Assembly (NCBI GenBank): GCA_003151435.1
Contig: PLXP01000239.1
Coordinates: forward strand, 1-35,054
DNA length: 35,054 bases
Reading direction: 5' to 3'
Source of the DNA: Acidobacteriaceae bacterium
Lineage (GTDB): Bacteria > Acidobacteriota > Terriglobia > Terriglobales > Acidobacteriaceae
Position numbers and translations under genes: made by a program. The notes beneath the pieces are model-generated. The model searched no databases. It had not been told where the DNA came from and worked only from the letters and a program-made list of their open reading frames with translations. Shown piece by piece: positions 24,061-34,063 of this stretch (its first letter is position 1; the number at the start of each line of letters is the position of its first letter).

Positions 24061-24102
24061 AAACAGCAAAAGCGCCACCTTCGGGTGGCGCTTTTGCTGT
24101 TT
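24061..24102 (+). terminator. perfect intrinsic terminator
   Basis: A 19-bp perfect stem (24061-24079 with 24084-24102) closes on a TTCG tetraloop. The stem begins with A-rich and ends with T-rich sequence (CTTTTGCTGTTT), so it can work in both directions. It sits 17 bases after the 75-residue gene. Confidence 0.9.
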
Positions 24103-24134
24103 GCAGCATGGTTGGGCGAGAATAAGACGGACAG

Positions 24135-25442
24135 ATGCCCCATACCGAACGTACTATCGAAGCTCCCTTTACCGATGTTCCAGGCGCGGTGGCCGAGATT
24201 CGCGCCGGCCGCATGGTGGTCGTGGTCGACGACGAGGACCGCGAGAACGAAGGCGACCTGACGCTGGCCGCCGAGCACGTTACGCCCGAGGCCATCAACT
24301 TCATGGCGCGTTACGGTCGCGGGCTCATCTGCCTGACGCTCACCGAGGAGCGAGCCGACCATCTGCGCCTGTTCCCGATGACACGGCAAAACTCCTCGCG
24401 CTTCGGCACCGCGTTCACCGAGACCATCGAGGCGCGCGAAGGAGTCACAACCGGCATCTCCGCTGCAGACCGCGCCCAAACCATCCGCACCGCCATTGCT
24501 CCCGATTCCACAGCCGCCGATCTGGCGCGTCCCGGCCACATCTTCCCCTTGCGGGCCCGCAAGGGAGGCGTGCTGGTGCGGGCCGGGCAGACGGAGGCTT
24601 CGGTCGACCTGGCGCGGCTCGCCGGCCTCGACCCGTCAGGCGTGATCTGCGAGATCATGCGGGACGACGGCGAAATGGCCCGCATCCCCGACCTGATCCC
24701 GTTCTGCAAGGAGCATGGCCTGGTGATTCTCACCGTGGCCGAACTCATTCGCTACCGCCTGCGCCACGAGCGCTACATTGTCCGTGCCGGGGAGAGCCGC
24801 ATCCAGACCCGCTACGGCGAATTCCGCATGATCGCCTATGAAAGCGAGGTGAACGGCGGCGAGAGCCACATCGCGCTGGTGCGCGGCGACCTGTGCCCCG
24901 GCTGTCCAGCCTTCCTCGACGGGCCGTCGGGCCTGCCGGGCGATCCCACTGCCTCGCGGCCGCCCTGTCCGCACGCTGTGCTGGTGCGGGTACATACACG
25001 TTGCACCGCCGGCGACGTGTTTGGCGCCGACTGCCATTGCCGAGAGACTCTCGACCAGTCCATGCGAATGATTGCGGAAGAGGGTTGCGGGGCGGTGCTC
25101 TACCTGCACAATACTTCGCGCGGCTTCGACATCGACCACACGCTTCCCGACCCGTTCGATCCCAATGGAATGGTTGCCGCCGAAGCGTCGCAGGACACCG
25201 GAATCGGACGCGTGATGCTTCACCAGGAACTGCGCGCCCGCGAAGGCTCGCAGGACCGCTCCGGACGCATTCTCCGCGCCATCGGGCTGGGCGGCCAGAT
25301 TCTTTCGGACCTCGGCATTCAACGCATCCGCCTGCTGTCGAACACTCCCATGCACATCCCGGCGCTCGAAGGCTTCGGCCTCGAAATCGTCGAGCAGGTG
25401 CCGATCCCGATGGAGGATTGTGCTCACGCCCCCGAGAGATAG
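24135..25442 (+). CDS. ribBA: RibB-RibA-like fusion: DHBP synthase with a degenerate GTP cyclohydrolase II domain
   Basis: 435 residues. Residues 1-212 are 3,4-dihydroxy-2-butanone 4-phosphate synthase with intact motifs: [17 protein letters not shown] (31-47), the Cys in [21 protein letters not shown] (105-117), [14 protein letters not shown] and IPDLIPF. This half makes the four-carbon riboflavin precursor from ribulose 5-phosphate. Residues 220-435 follow the GTP cyclohydrolase II fold ([35 protein letters not shown]) and keep the three zinc cysteines (C290, C300, C302). But the GTP-binding RQEGRG motif is replaced by HNTSRG (325-330), and the catalytic 'LGF-x-x-D-x-R' segment is not recognisable. 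An insertion with extra cysteines lies at 254-278. The second half may be inactive or changed, as in RibBX-type variants. Confidence 0.88.
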   Translation: MPHTERTIEAPFTDVPGAVAEIRAGRMVVVVDDEDRENEGDLTLAAEHVTPEAINFMARYGRGLICLTLTEERADHLRLFPMTRQNSSRFGTAFTETIEAREGVTTGISAADRAQTIRTAIAPDSTAADLARPGHIFPLRARKGGVLVRAGQTEASVDLARLAGLDPSGVICEIMRDDGEMARIPDLIPFCKEHGLVILTVAELIRYRLRHERYIVRAGESRIQTRYGEFRMIAYESEVNGGESHIALVRGDLCPGCPAFLDGPSGLPGDPTASRPPCPHAVLVRVHTRCTAGDVFGADCHCRETLDQSMRMIAEEGCGAVLYLHNTSRGFDIDHTLPDPFDPNGMVAAEASQDTGIGRVMLHQELRAREGSQDRSGRILRAIGLGGQILSDLGIQRIRLLSNTPMHIPALEGFGLEIVEQVPIPMEDCAHAPER

Positions 25443-25586
25443 ACCCCGCCGAAGTGGCTACTTAGTGGGACAGACAGTCAAGCTCTGTTTGTGCTAACAA
25501 TGTGTTTAAGATCACTTTCTTCCAAACTTCCAAAGGTGCGGTGGACGCATTTATCCGGTCCATCCGTGCGCGGGGAACACGACGGT

Positions 25587-27143
25587 ATGACAGACGCCCA
25601 CGATGTCCGGGAACCTGAGAGTGTGTACGAGCTCTGTTGGACGCACGCCCGGGGTAGCGTGTTTGCCATCGACCCGCGGGGCGGGCAAGTAATCAACGTC
25701 AATCCGGCAGCGGAAAAACTGACGGGATACACGCGCCAGGAACTGCTCGGGTTCGATATCAGTATGGTCCATCCGGAGGCCGAGCGCGCCAGGGTGCGAG
25801 CAGAGTTCCTGAGGGTTGAGCAGGAACCCGCGCAACATCCAGGGTTTCACATTCAATGCCGGGACGGCCGCCTGGTGCCGGTCATGACTTTGTCATCGAA
25901 ATTGGCGATGCTGGACAGCCGGCTAATCGTGAATTACACCTACATCGACATCACGGAGCAGATGGAGAACGAGCACCGGCTTTCAACCCAGAACTGGGCA
26001 TTGTCAGCCTACGCCGCTGCTACGCTTGCGTTGGGCCGTGCCCGCACGGCTGAAGGGCTTTTGCAAGAGATATGTGAGGCCGTCACACGGGACTCTGTCT
26101 ACTTGCTTGCCCGGATAGGCATCGCCGAAGATGGCCCGGACAAACCGATTCGAATTGCAGCGGCCGCGGGACCGTCCTTGGGCTATCTGGATGGCGTGCA
26201 TGTTAGTTGGTCTGCCGAGACACAAATGGGCAATGGCCCGACCGGCATCTGCCTTCGCACATCCAAGTCGCAGATCATAAGATACTCCGACCTCGATCCT
26301 GCATTTCGCCCATGGCGCGAAAAGGCGAAAGAATATGGAATTCGCTCTTCGATGGCCATACCTATCCCCGGAGTCGATGGAATGCGCGCCGCCCTTACGA
26401 TCTACGCCGCGCAACCGAGGGCATTTGAGCCGGCAGCGATTGAAGTATTCGAGCACATTGCCGAGCAGATTGGTCGTGGCCTCAACGCACTGCAGCAGGA
26501 GAAGCTTCTGACTGCGCAGCGGCAGCACCTGGCCAAGATACAAGCGGATCTGACCCAAGCTTTGTCTGCCATGGTTGCCCCCATCGTGCTCGCGATGGAG
26601 ATGCGCGATCCCTATACGACGGGCCATCAAAGCCGCGTGGCCGAGATCGCGGTCGCCATTGGCAGGGAGATGGGCTGGCCGGAAGAGCGATTGCAGGGAT
26701 TGCGAGTGGCGGCTCAGGTTCATGACATCGGAAAGATCTCGATTCCCGCAGAGATTCTAACCAAGCCGGGAAAACTCAATGCAGCCGAGCTGGGAATGAT
26801 TAGAGAACACGCGGAGATCGGCTACACCATATTGAGGGACATACCGTTTGCGTGGCCCATTGCCGAAATTGTGCGCCAGCACCACGAGAAGTTGGATGGT
26901 TCAGGCTATCCGAGGGGACTCACGGCAGATGAGATACTGCCGGAAGCCAAGGTGCTGGCGGTGGCCGATATCGTTGAAGCGATGGCCTCTTACAGGCCCT
27001 ATCGGCAGGGAATCAAACTCCACCGCGTGCTGCAGGAGATCGAAAAGCAATCGGGAACTCAACTGGACGCGGAGGCGGTTCGTATCTGCGTGGAGATGTT
27101 CCGCGACAAGCACTTCACGGTTCCGGGATGGGTAAGGCGTTGA
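25587..27143 (+). CDS. PAS-GAF-HD-GYP protein, likely cyclic-di-GMP phosphodiesterase
   Basis: 518 residues from ATG at 25587; a longer frame begins with GTG at 25491 but its extra part looks non-coding. A PAS domain spans roughly 20-125 (VINVNPAAEKLTGYTRQELL). A GAF-like domain spans about 150-305 (GPTGICLRTSKSQIIRYSDL, SMAIPIPGVDG). The HD-GYP domain fills the C-terminus with TGHQSRVAEIAVAIG, the metal-binding VHDIGKISIP, REHAEIGYTIL and HHEKLDGSGYPRGL. HD-GYP proteins hydrolyse cyclic di-GMP; all core metal-ligand motifs are visible, so activity is likely. No membrane segments are seen. It is downstream of ribBA by about 145 bases but is probably independent. Confidence 0.92.
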   Translation: MTDAHDVREPESVYELCWTHARGSVFAIDPRGGQVINVNPAAEKLTGYTRQELLGFDISMVHPEAERARVRAEFLRVEQEPAQHPGFHIQCRDGRLVPVMTLSSKLAMLDSRLIVNYTYIDITEQMENEHRLSTQNWALSAYAAATLALGRARTAEGLLQEICEAVTRDSVYLLARIGIAEDGPDKPIRIAAAAGPSLGYLDGVHVSWSAETQMGNGPTGICLRTSKSQIIRYSDLDPAFRPWREKAKEYGIRSSMAIPIPGVDGMRAALTIYAAQPRAFEPAAIEVFEHIAEQIGRGLNALQQEKLLTAQRQHLAKIQADLTQALSAMVAPIVLAMEMRDPYTTGHQSRVAEIAVAIGREMGWPEERLQGLRVAAQVHDIGKISIPAEILTKPGKLNAAELGMIREHAEIGYTILRDIPFAWPIAEIVRQHHEKLDGSGYPRGLTADEILPEAKVLAVADIVEAMASYRPYRQGIKLHRVLQEIEKQSGTQLDAEAVRICVEMFRDKHFTVPGWVRR

Positions 27144-27294
27144 TTCTCCCTCCCGCCTTCACCAGCGCGTTCCCCTCCTGACTCCATCGTTCCCAGGTTC
27201 ACTGTCCGTGCTTCCGGCGCCAAACGGCTCCATTCGCAGATTTCCGGAACTATCGTCCCTCTCGCTGCGTAATCAAACCGCAGAGGAGATTCCC

Positions 27295-28173
27295 ATGAGA
27301 TCTCTGCGCCTTTTCGCGATTTCCCTGTCCGCCTTCGTGCTGATGACTGGCTCTGCGGCTCGCGCCAGTGCCGAAGCAGACTGGCAGAAGTCCTATCCCG
27401 TCTTCGGCAAGCCCTCCATCTCGCTCAGCACCGGCGACACCTCTGTCGAGGTGCGCCCATGCTCCGCCTGCCGCGAGGTGAGGGTGCGCGTCGAGTGGAA
27501 CGACCGCTACCCCAGCGAGTACGTCCTCAGCGAGTTTCAAGCCGGGGACCATGTGACCTTTGAGGTGAAAGAGAAGTCGCGCTTTGGCATCCACATCACG
27601 ACGGGGTCGCGGCATGAACCGCATGTCACCGTTGAAACTCCTTCAACCGCCGACCTTGAGGCACGCACAACCGATGGCAGCTTGAGGGTGTCGGGCATTC
27701 AAGGAAACGTTGAGTTGAAGACCGGGGATGGCTCGGTCGAGGTGTCCGATGTTTCCGGAGCCTTGCGGCTGACCGCCAGCGACGGTTCCATCCGCATCCA
27801 CAATGTGATCGGAACGCTGGAATCACGCTCTTCCGACGGCAGCGTGTCGATTCACGGTCAATTCACAGCCCTGCACGTGCACAGCGGCGACGGTCGCCTG
27901 GATGTGACGCTGGCCGACGGCTCGCGGCTGACTTCGTCATCCCGGATCGAAAGCTCCGATGGACAAGTGACGATTCACCTGCCTCGCACTTTGGCTGCCG
28001 ACCTTGAAGTTCACACCAGTGACGGAAAGATCAAATGTGAGCTGCCCCTCACGATGAATGGCTACAACTCCACGTCGAGTTCAGGGCACAATTTGCGAGG
28101 ACATCTCAACTCCGGCGGGCTTCCCCTCACCATTCAAACCAGCGACGGCAATGTAACCATAGCCGCCCTTTAA
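27295..28173 (+). CDS. exported DUF4097-like repeat protein
   Basis: 292 residues from ATG at 27295, supported by GAGGAG six bases upstream; the frame is open further up to 27208 but that part looks non-coding. A signal peptide is clear (MRSLRLFAISLSAFVLMTGS, then AARASA). The rest is built of short beta-strand repeats centred on 'DGS' or 'SDG' (TTDGSLRVSG, GDGSVEVSD, SDGSIRIHN, SSDGSVSIHG, GDGRLDVTL, SDGQVTIHL, TSDGKIKCEL, TSDGNVTIAAL), which matches the DUF4097 (putative adhesin) beta-helix type. Function in this family is unknown. A CSAC pair sits near residues 58-61. It runs head-on into the GH28 gene with only four bases between the stops. Confidence 0.8.
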   Translation: MRSLRLFAISLSAFVLMTGSAARASAEADWQKSYPVFGKPSISLSTGDTSVEVRPCSACREVRVRVEWNDRYPSEYVLSEFQAGDHVTFEVKEKSRFGIHITTGSRHEPHVTVETPSTADLEARTTDGSLRVSGIQGNVELKTGDGSVEVSDVSGALRLTASDGSIRIHNVIGTLESRSSDGSVSIHGQFTALHVHSGDGRLDVTLADGSRLTSSSRIESSDGQVTIHLPRTLAADLEVHTSDGKIKCELPLTMNGYNSTSSSGHNLRGHLNSGGLPLTIQTSDGNVTIAAL

Positions 28174-28177
28174 CGGG

Positions 28178-29785
28178 TCAGATCTTCCGCTGATCCACGC
28201 TATCCAGGGTCACATCTGCCATTCGCCGGCTGCCGAAGCTGCGGAACTCCTTCACACGCCTCAGATCGAACGCGGGTGCAGACCCCTCCGGTTGGCGGAC
28301 ACGGAAAAAGTCTGCGCCCTCCACATCGTTCAGCCAGAAGGCCGGCCGCGCATCCGCTTCTAGAGTTGCAATCTCCACATTGCTCACTTCAAGATTGCGC
28401 ACGTGGCGCGCGAACAGGCCTGTAGCCGGTAGATCGCCGAACATATGCGGATCGGGATAGGCAGCCTCGCGTTCCGCCGGCTCAAGCGCCGCCATCTGCG
28501 CCGAACCGCCGCCCACCTGTTCCAGATACACATTGCTGATCTTGACGTCCTCGATGGGATGGCCCGGAACGCCGCTGATAATCGACGGCAGCCGCGATGC
28601 GCCCGAACTGGTAATGTCGCTGAGGATCACACGCCGCATCACTCCCGCTTTTGTGCCTGCCGGGCCCCTCAAGCGCGTCCCGAGGCGCAGAAAAAGCGGT
28701 GCGCTGCGAATGTCGCGCATGGTGATGCCGGTGAAGGTAATGTCCTCCACCTGCGCGCCGTCTTCTGTCTCCAGCGCAAAGCCCTGGCAGCTCTCGAAGA
28801 CGCAGTTGGAGATGGTCACGTTCAGGAAGCCTCCGTTCGATTCCGTGCCCAGCTTGATTCGTCCCGTCGGAACAGGCTGCACTTGCTTGCTCAACGGCTT
28901 CCATGTGCCATCGATAACCGAGCCAATCTCAAAGCCGCCCGTGACAAAGCAGTTGGCGATGGTCAGGTTCTCCGTGGGCCGTGCATAGCCCAGCGCGAAC
29001 GAGCTTTTGGGACAGATGCCGTCATCCCAAGGCGAGTTCACCGTGCAATTGGAGACGCGCACGTTGCGACAGCAGTCGATGTCCATGCCGTCGCGAATGG
29101 TGTCGATGGTGAGGTTGTCGATGGTCAGGTTATCGACGCCGGTCGCCAGGATGCCGAACCAGCCGCCCTCGAGAATCTTGAAGTCGCGCAGCAGCACATT
29201 GCGGCAGTTCTTCAGCGCGATGGTCTTGTTGCCCACGCCGGGCTTGTTCGAGTCGGGCCGCGTCTTCTCGCGATCCCAGCCGCGCGACAGCCCCTTGCCC
29301 CAGATCAATCCCTGACCGGTGATCGACACGCCGTCGAGGTCCTCGCCCCAGAGCAGGGAATTGTGCCAGTGGTTGTGTCCGTAATCCTGATACGGCTCCC
29401 ACGCGCCCTGCGGCTCGGCCATGTCATAGCCTCCGGTGGTGGTTCCGTCCATCGGCGTAGGCCCGGCCAGGATCACCGCGCCATGGTCCAGGTAGAGGCC
29501 CACCTTGCTCTTCAGGCGAATGGAATAGCTGAGATACACACCGGCTGGGAAAAAGACTGTGCCTCCGCCGGCCGCCGCGGCCGCGTCAATGGCGCGATTG
29601 ATGGCAGGCGAGTCGACGGTCGCGCCGTCACCCTTGGCGCCGTAGTTGCGAACACTCATCCAGCCCGCCGATTGTGCCGCTTGGCCGGGACTGCCGGCTT
29701 TTGCCAACTCTCGCGCGGAGGCCATGGGTCCAGCGGCCGCCGCTACTCCCACGCCCGCCATCTTCAGCAATTCTCTTCGTTGCAT
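28178..29785 (-). CDS. GH28-type glycoside hydrolase (polygalacturonase-like), Tat-type signal
   Basis: 535 residues from ATG at 29785 with AAAGGA upstream. The N-terminus has RR-type export features (MQRRELLKMAGVGVAAAAGP). The start of the parallel beta-helix is VRNYGAKGDGATVDSPAINR and GGTVFFPAGVYLSYSIRLKS. GH28-like motifs follow: GMDIDCCRN, SPWDDGICPKS (the aspartate pair), GFEIGSVIDG in place of GHG, and RIKLGTESNGG (the RIK motif). The family cleaves pectic polysaccharides in the envelope or outside the cell. Since the GHG His is not kept, the exact substrate may differ from polygalacturonan. Its divergent neighbour is a clan GH-A-like lipoprotein, and araB lies about 9 kb away. Confidence 0.87.
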   Translation of the reverse strand: MQRRELLKMAGVGVAAAAGPMASARELAKAGSPGQAAQSAGWMSVRNYGAKGDGATVDSPAINRAIDAAAAAGGGTVFFPAGVYLSYSIRLKSKVGLYLDHGAVILAGPTPMDGTTTGGYDMAEPQGAWEPYQDYGHNHWHNSLLWGEDLDGVSITGQGLIWGKGLSRGWDREKTRPDSNKPGVGNKTIALKNCRNVLLRDFKILEGGWFGILATGVDNLTIDNLTIDTIRDGMDIDCCRNVRVSNCTVNSPWDDGICPKSSFALGYARPTENLTIANCFVTGGFEIGSVIDGTWKPLSKQVQPVPTGRIKLGTESNGGFLNVTISNCVFESCQGFALETEDGAQVEDITFTGITMRDIRSAPLFLRLGTRLRGPAGTKAGVMRRVILSDITSSGASRLPSIISGVPGHPIEDVKISNVYLEQVGGGSAQMAALEPAEREAAYPDPHMFGDLPATGLFARHVRNLEVSNVEIATLEADARPAFWLNDVEGADFFRVRQPEGSAPAFDLRRVKEFRSFGSRRMADVTLDSVDQRKI

Positions 29786-29927
29786 GGTGTCCTTTGTGTG
29801 TGCTCTGTGCCGGAGCATCGGGCTGCAGGGCGTCGAATTCCGGTGCGGCTATTGTGCCACATTCGCCGATAGCCCCGGGGGTGCCGAACGGGTTTCCGGC
29901 TGGGGCAATTCGTTGTGTCGGCACGCA

Positions 29928-29956
29928 TGGACGTGCCTCTTCGTCTGTGCTCTAAT
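29928..29956 (+). promoter_or_regulatory. possible promoter with overlapping inverted repeat
   Basis: TGGACG (29928-29933) and TCTAAT (29951-29956) are 17 bases apart, giving a start near 29963 and a leader of about 36 bases before the lipoprotein gene. GGCACG-CATGGA-CGTGCC (29920-29937) is an inverted repeat covering the -35, a possible operator. Confidence 0.35.
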
Positions 29957-29998
29957 CGTGTGCGAATTCAAGCGATCTGATTTTTCTGGAGATGAGTG

Positions 29999-31852
29999 AT
30001 GCGAACAAGGTGTCGATTCGTTTCGACGTGTTTGGCTACAGGCACTCTGGTGCTTCTTGTGGGAATGACGGGATGTGGCGGAGGCGGCAGCTCAACGCCC
30101 ACTCCCACACCAACCGTTTCTGTCAGCCTGGGCAGCACCAGCGTGGTGGTGCCGCAGGACGGCGCGGCGGCCACGCTGACGGTGACCATCAGCGGCCAGT
30201 CTGGCACGCCCACGGTGAGCGTAACAGGATTGCCAACCGGCGTCACACAACAGTTTGCTGTCGCAGGCAGCGGCCCTTCAGGCACGCTGACTCTCACGTC
30301 GACCGCCGCCGTACCCTCGGGGAATTCCGCCGCCTCGGTGAGCGTGAGCCTTGGCGGTGCAACGGCTTCGCAGGGCTTTACGCTGGTGAGCGCGCCCGTG
30401 GCCAAAGCAAGCAACTTGATCGACACGACCCTTGGCGTCAAGGGCAAACTTCAGCAGTTCATGGCCACGTCGTTTCAAATTGCGGAGTGGACCGGCGACG
30501 TCTTCGGAACCGGCGCCACGGCGACCGCGCGTGAGGCGACGCTCACCAATCTCGGGGTGCAGCACATCCGTCTGCAGGCGGTCTCCCAAGCCATTCCCAT
30601 GAAGGCCAATAGCGGCACGGCAAGCGATTGGGACTTTACCATGCTGGATCAGACGGTCCAGCCTGTGTTGGCTGCGGCCGACCACAGCCCCGAATTTCAA
30701 ATCGCCGTAGCGCCCGCGTGGATGTGCGACAGCAACGGACACCTGGAGATTCCCGGCCACCTGAACGATTTCGCTGCGTACACCGCGAATCTGGTGCGGT
30801 ACTACAACAAGGGGGGCTTCGACGTGGGTGGCACGCACTTTCAATCGCCCAGCAGCCATTCCATTACCTGGTGGGGCATCCACAACGAGTTCAACATCAA
30901 CGGCGTCACAGCGGACGAGTACGTGGCGATTTACAATGCCGTGGTTCCCGCCATGCTCGCCGTCGACCCGACGATCAAGCTATCGGCCCTCGAGCTTTCT
31001 GATTTTGGATTGGGCTCCGGCGATGCGGGAGATCCAATGCTTTCCCTGCCGGTATTTCTTGCTCCTGCCGGCTCCGGTGGCGTGAAAACGCAGGTCGATG
31101 TGCTCTCCACGCACTTCTACGGGTCATGCAATCAGACCGATACAGACGCTACGGTCTTCGCGACGATCCCACAGTTCGTTGACAACGTGAACTATTTCTA
31201 CAAGCAGCTTGAGACACGTTCCGACCTTGCCAATGTGCAGGTATGGGTCACGGAGAACAATGTGAATGCCGACTTCTCGAACAACGGCAAGAGCCAGTGC
31301 AATCCGGGGCAAAACTTTGTGACCGACCAACGCGGCACCAGCGCCTATTTTGCGGCATGGCGATCCTACGCGTTCTCGCAACTGGGCAAGGCTGGAAACC
31401 GGGCTCTCTATCAGTGGGACTACTCAGGCGACAAGCAATACGGTGAGGTGGACTCCAACAGCAACACGTACCTGAGCTATTGGGTCGACAGAACGCTCGC
31501 GAACTTCTATCCTTCGACCGTGGCGTCGCCGGGACCGGACATTCTCACGCTCAACGTAACCGATACGTCATCCATCGAAACGCTTGCCACGCGCGCCAGC
31601 GACGGCACCGTTCGCGTGATGATCGTGGACCGTGCGGTTCACTCGTCAACCGACAACAACGGTGCGGGTGATTCACGCACGGTGGTGGTCGATACTTCAA
31701 GCTTTGGCAGCTTTACCGCAGCCAGTTTGCTCACCATCGACGCAACAACGAATGTAGCAAACGGTCCGACAGGTGTCGGCGCTACGCCCGCGACGCGCAT
31801 TCCGGTGACGCTCAATGGCTACGGTGTAGCATTCCTGACGTTGACACCATAG
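29999..31852 (+). CDS. lipoprotein glycoside hydrolase, clan GH-A-like
   Basis: 617 residues from ATG at 29999, with GGAG seven bases upstream. The lipoprotein signal ends in a lipobox with Cys26 (LVLLVGMTGC), followed by Gly and a Thr/Pro linker. Residues about 35-135 form an Ig-like beta domain (VSVSLGSTSVVVPQDGAAAT). The catalytic part resembles clan GH-A barrels: GVQHIRLQAV, FQIAVAPAWM, WWGIHNEFNI with the acid/base E297 after Asn, LSTHFYGSC, and VWVTENNVN with the probable nucleophile E419. A beta domain closes the protein. GH39- or GH30-like enzymes acting on xylan- or arabinan-type sugars fit the look, but the family is not settled. The protein is probably anchored in the envelope, active outside the cytosol. 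Confidence 0.78.
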   Translation: MRTRCRFVSTCLATGTLVLLVGMTGCGGGGSSTPTPTPTVSVSLGSTSVVVPQDGAAATLTVTISGQSGTPTVSVTGLPTGVTQQFAVAGSGPSGTLTLTSTAAVPSGNSAASVSVSLGGATASQGFTLVSAPVAKASNLIDTTLGVKGKLQQFMATSFQIAEWTGDVFGTGATATAREATLTNLGVQHIRLQAVSQAIPMKANSGTASDWDFTMLDQTVQPVLAAADHSPEFQIAVAPAWMCDSNGHLEIPGHLNDFAAYTANLVRYYNKGGFDVGGTHFQSPSSHSITWWGIHNEFNINGVTADEYVAIYNAVVPAMLAVDPTIKLSALELSDFGLGSGDAGDPMLSLPVFLAPAGSGGVKTQVDVLSTHFYGSCNQTDTDATVFATIPQFVDNVNYFYKQLETRSDLANVQVWVTENNVNADFSNNGKSQCNPGQNFVTDQRGTSAYFAAWRSYAFSQLGKAGNRALYQWDYSGDKQYGEVDSNSNTYLSYWVDRTLANFYPSTVASPGPDILTLNVTDTSSIETLATRASDGTVRVMIVDRAVHSSTDNNGAGDSRTVVVDTSSFGSFTAASLLTIDATTNVANGPTGVGATPATRIPVTLNGYGVAFLTLTP

Positions 31853-31887
31853 AGTCGAGAATGTGCTTCGAGAATATTCGTCAATAT

Positions 31888-31917
31888 GAAAGGGCGCGGC
31901 TTCAGCCGCGCCCTTTC
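31888..31917. terminator. bidirectional terminator between convergent genes
   Basis: GAAAGGGCGCGGC and GCCGCGCCCTTTC form a perfect 13-bp stem with a TTCA loop. The A and T ends suit termination from both sides. It serves the lipoprotein gene (plus) and the deoxyhypusine-synthase-like gene (minus). Confidence 0.85.
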
Positions 31918-31945
31918 AATCCAGACTCCGCTTTCGAGATTCAAA

Positions 31946-32917
<972 letters not shown>

Positions 32918-33032
32918 GCTTTTTCACTTACTCCCGTTCATAAACTACCACAGTCGATTCACAGGAAAATGAACGCGGCGAGCCCATCCCTGACGCGGCT
33001 TCCTTCGTCAAACATCAGATTCGCCGTGTTTT

Positions 33033-34061
33033 CTACGCCTTCGCGGCTCCCAGCAGCGCGTTCACCTTTTCCATCACCTGGAACGCGTCGGCAACGTACA
33101 CCACATCGGCTTTGCCTCGCGTCCAGCCGCAGTTGGAGTCGAGCGAAATGGCGCGCCGCTCGCCGATAAATCGCCAGCCGACGACGTGCGGTTCTTCGCC
33201 ATGGCAACAAGTCGAAAGTCCCTTCGCATGGCGCGGCGTCGAGCCCGTCTGGCCAATCTGATTCATGTGTGACAGAAATGGCAGCACAGGCTGATTGTCG
33301 CCGCCCTGATCGACCAGCGACTTACTGCTGCCCAGGGACGCGCCCGTTGCGTGCAGAAAGCCTAGAATCAGTGCGCCCGCCTCGGCGGCATGCGTCTGTC
33401 CGTCGGGCTGCTTCTTCGTCCATCCCGCACCGGCGACGAGCAACATGTTCGCATCCGGCCGAATGGTCTGCGCATCTTTCATCGGAGTGCGCAACCCACT
33501 CACCGTCGTTCTCATCGCCGGCAGTTCCACCGCAACCTGCTCAACATCCACCGCGCCGGGTTCCCCTGCAAACGCCGTATGAGTGCCCGCGTCCAGCAGC
33601 AGAAACCAGGGCCGAGCGTCGCGGCTGATCACCGCCTCAACGCGCTGGCGATAGTACCACCGCGATGCTTCCACTCCCTCGGCGCCCCCGATCGCCGTAA
33701 TGTGCGTGTCGATCACTCCACCCAGCCGATGTGTCACGCCCGCAGCTACGCGCACAAACCGCGAGCCTCCCGGCGCAAGAACGATGGCGGCATTCGCGGC
33801 GCGGCAGAGAGCTTCGCACGCGGCCGCATCGCTGGCATAGCGCGGCTGCGCGAATGCCTCACCCGAAACAGTCAGCAACCGCGCTCCAGCCGAGGCCAAC
33901 GCGCCCGCAGCAGTGGTGCGGTCTGCGGCCACAATGCCGATGGTCAGCGAAGCGCCGAGCCGCGCAGCCAGTTCCTTGCCCGCGGTCACAGCTTCGAGCG
34001 ATGCCTTGGTCAGAGCGGAGCCGCCTTCATCTACATGCGTCAAAACCAGAATCGATTCCAT
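33033..34061 (-). CDS. etfA: electron transfer flavoprotein alpha-subunit-like protein
   Basis: 342 residues from ATG at 34061, two bases after the etfB stop, with GGAG near the end of etfB; a longer frame to 34082 is less likely. The N-terminal domain begins MESILVLTHVDEGGSALTKA. The C-terminal FAD-type domain has VAGAGWTKKQP, LHATGASLGSSKSLVDQGG, the typical MNQIGQTGST, and ISLDSNCGWTRGKADVVYVA. The GQTG motif is as in other alpha subunits, but the following part, normally ISGAIQH and INxDxxAPI, is altered (STCCHGEEPHVVG, ISLDSNCGW). EtfAB carries electrons from dehydrogenases to a quinone reductase. This pair is divergent, and its partner enzymes are not in the window. Confidence 0.85.
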   Translation of the reverse strand: MESILVLTHVDEGGSALTKASLEAVTAGKELAARLGASLTIGIVAADRTTAAGALASAGARLLTVSGEAFAQPRYASDAAACEALCRAANAAIVLAPGGSRFVRVAAGVTHRLGGVIDTHITAIGGAEGVEASRWYYRQRVEAVISRDARPWFLLLDAGTHTAFAGEPGAVDVEQVAVELPAMRTTVSGLRTPMKDAQTIRPDANMLLVAGAGWTKKQPDGQTHAAEAGALILGFLHATGASLGSSKSLVDQGGDNQPVLPFLSHMNQIGQTGSTPRHAKGLSTCCHGEEPHVVGWRFIGERRAISLDSNCGWTRGKADVVYVADAFQVMEKVNALLGAAKA

Positions 34062-34063
34062 CG

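Noticed and set aside
28445..29872. 475-codon plus-strand frame opposite the GH28 gene
   Set aside because: It is antisense to a gene with clear GH28 motifs and signal peptide; no domain is seen in it.
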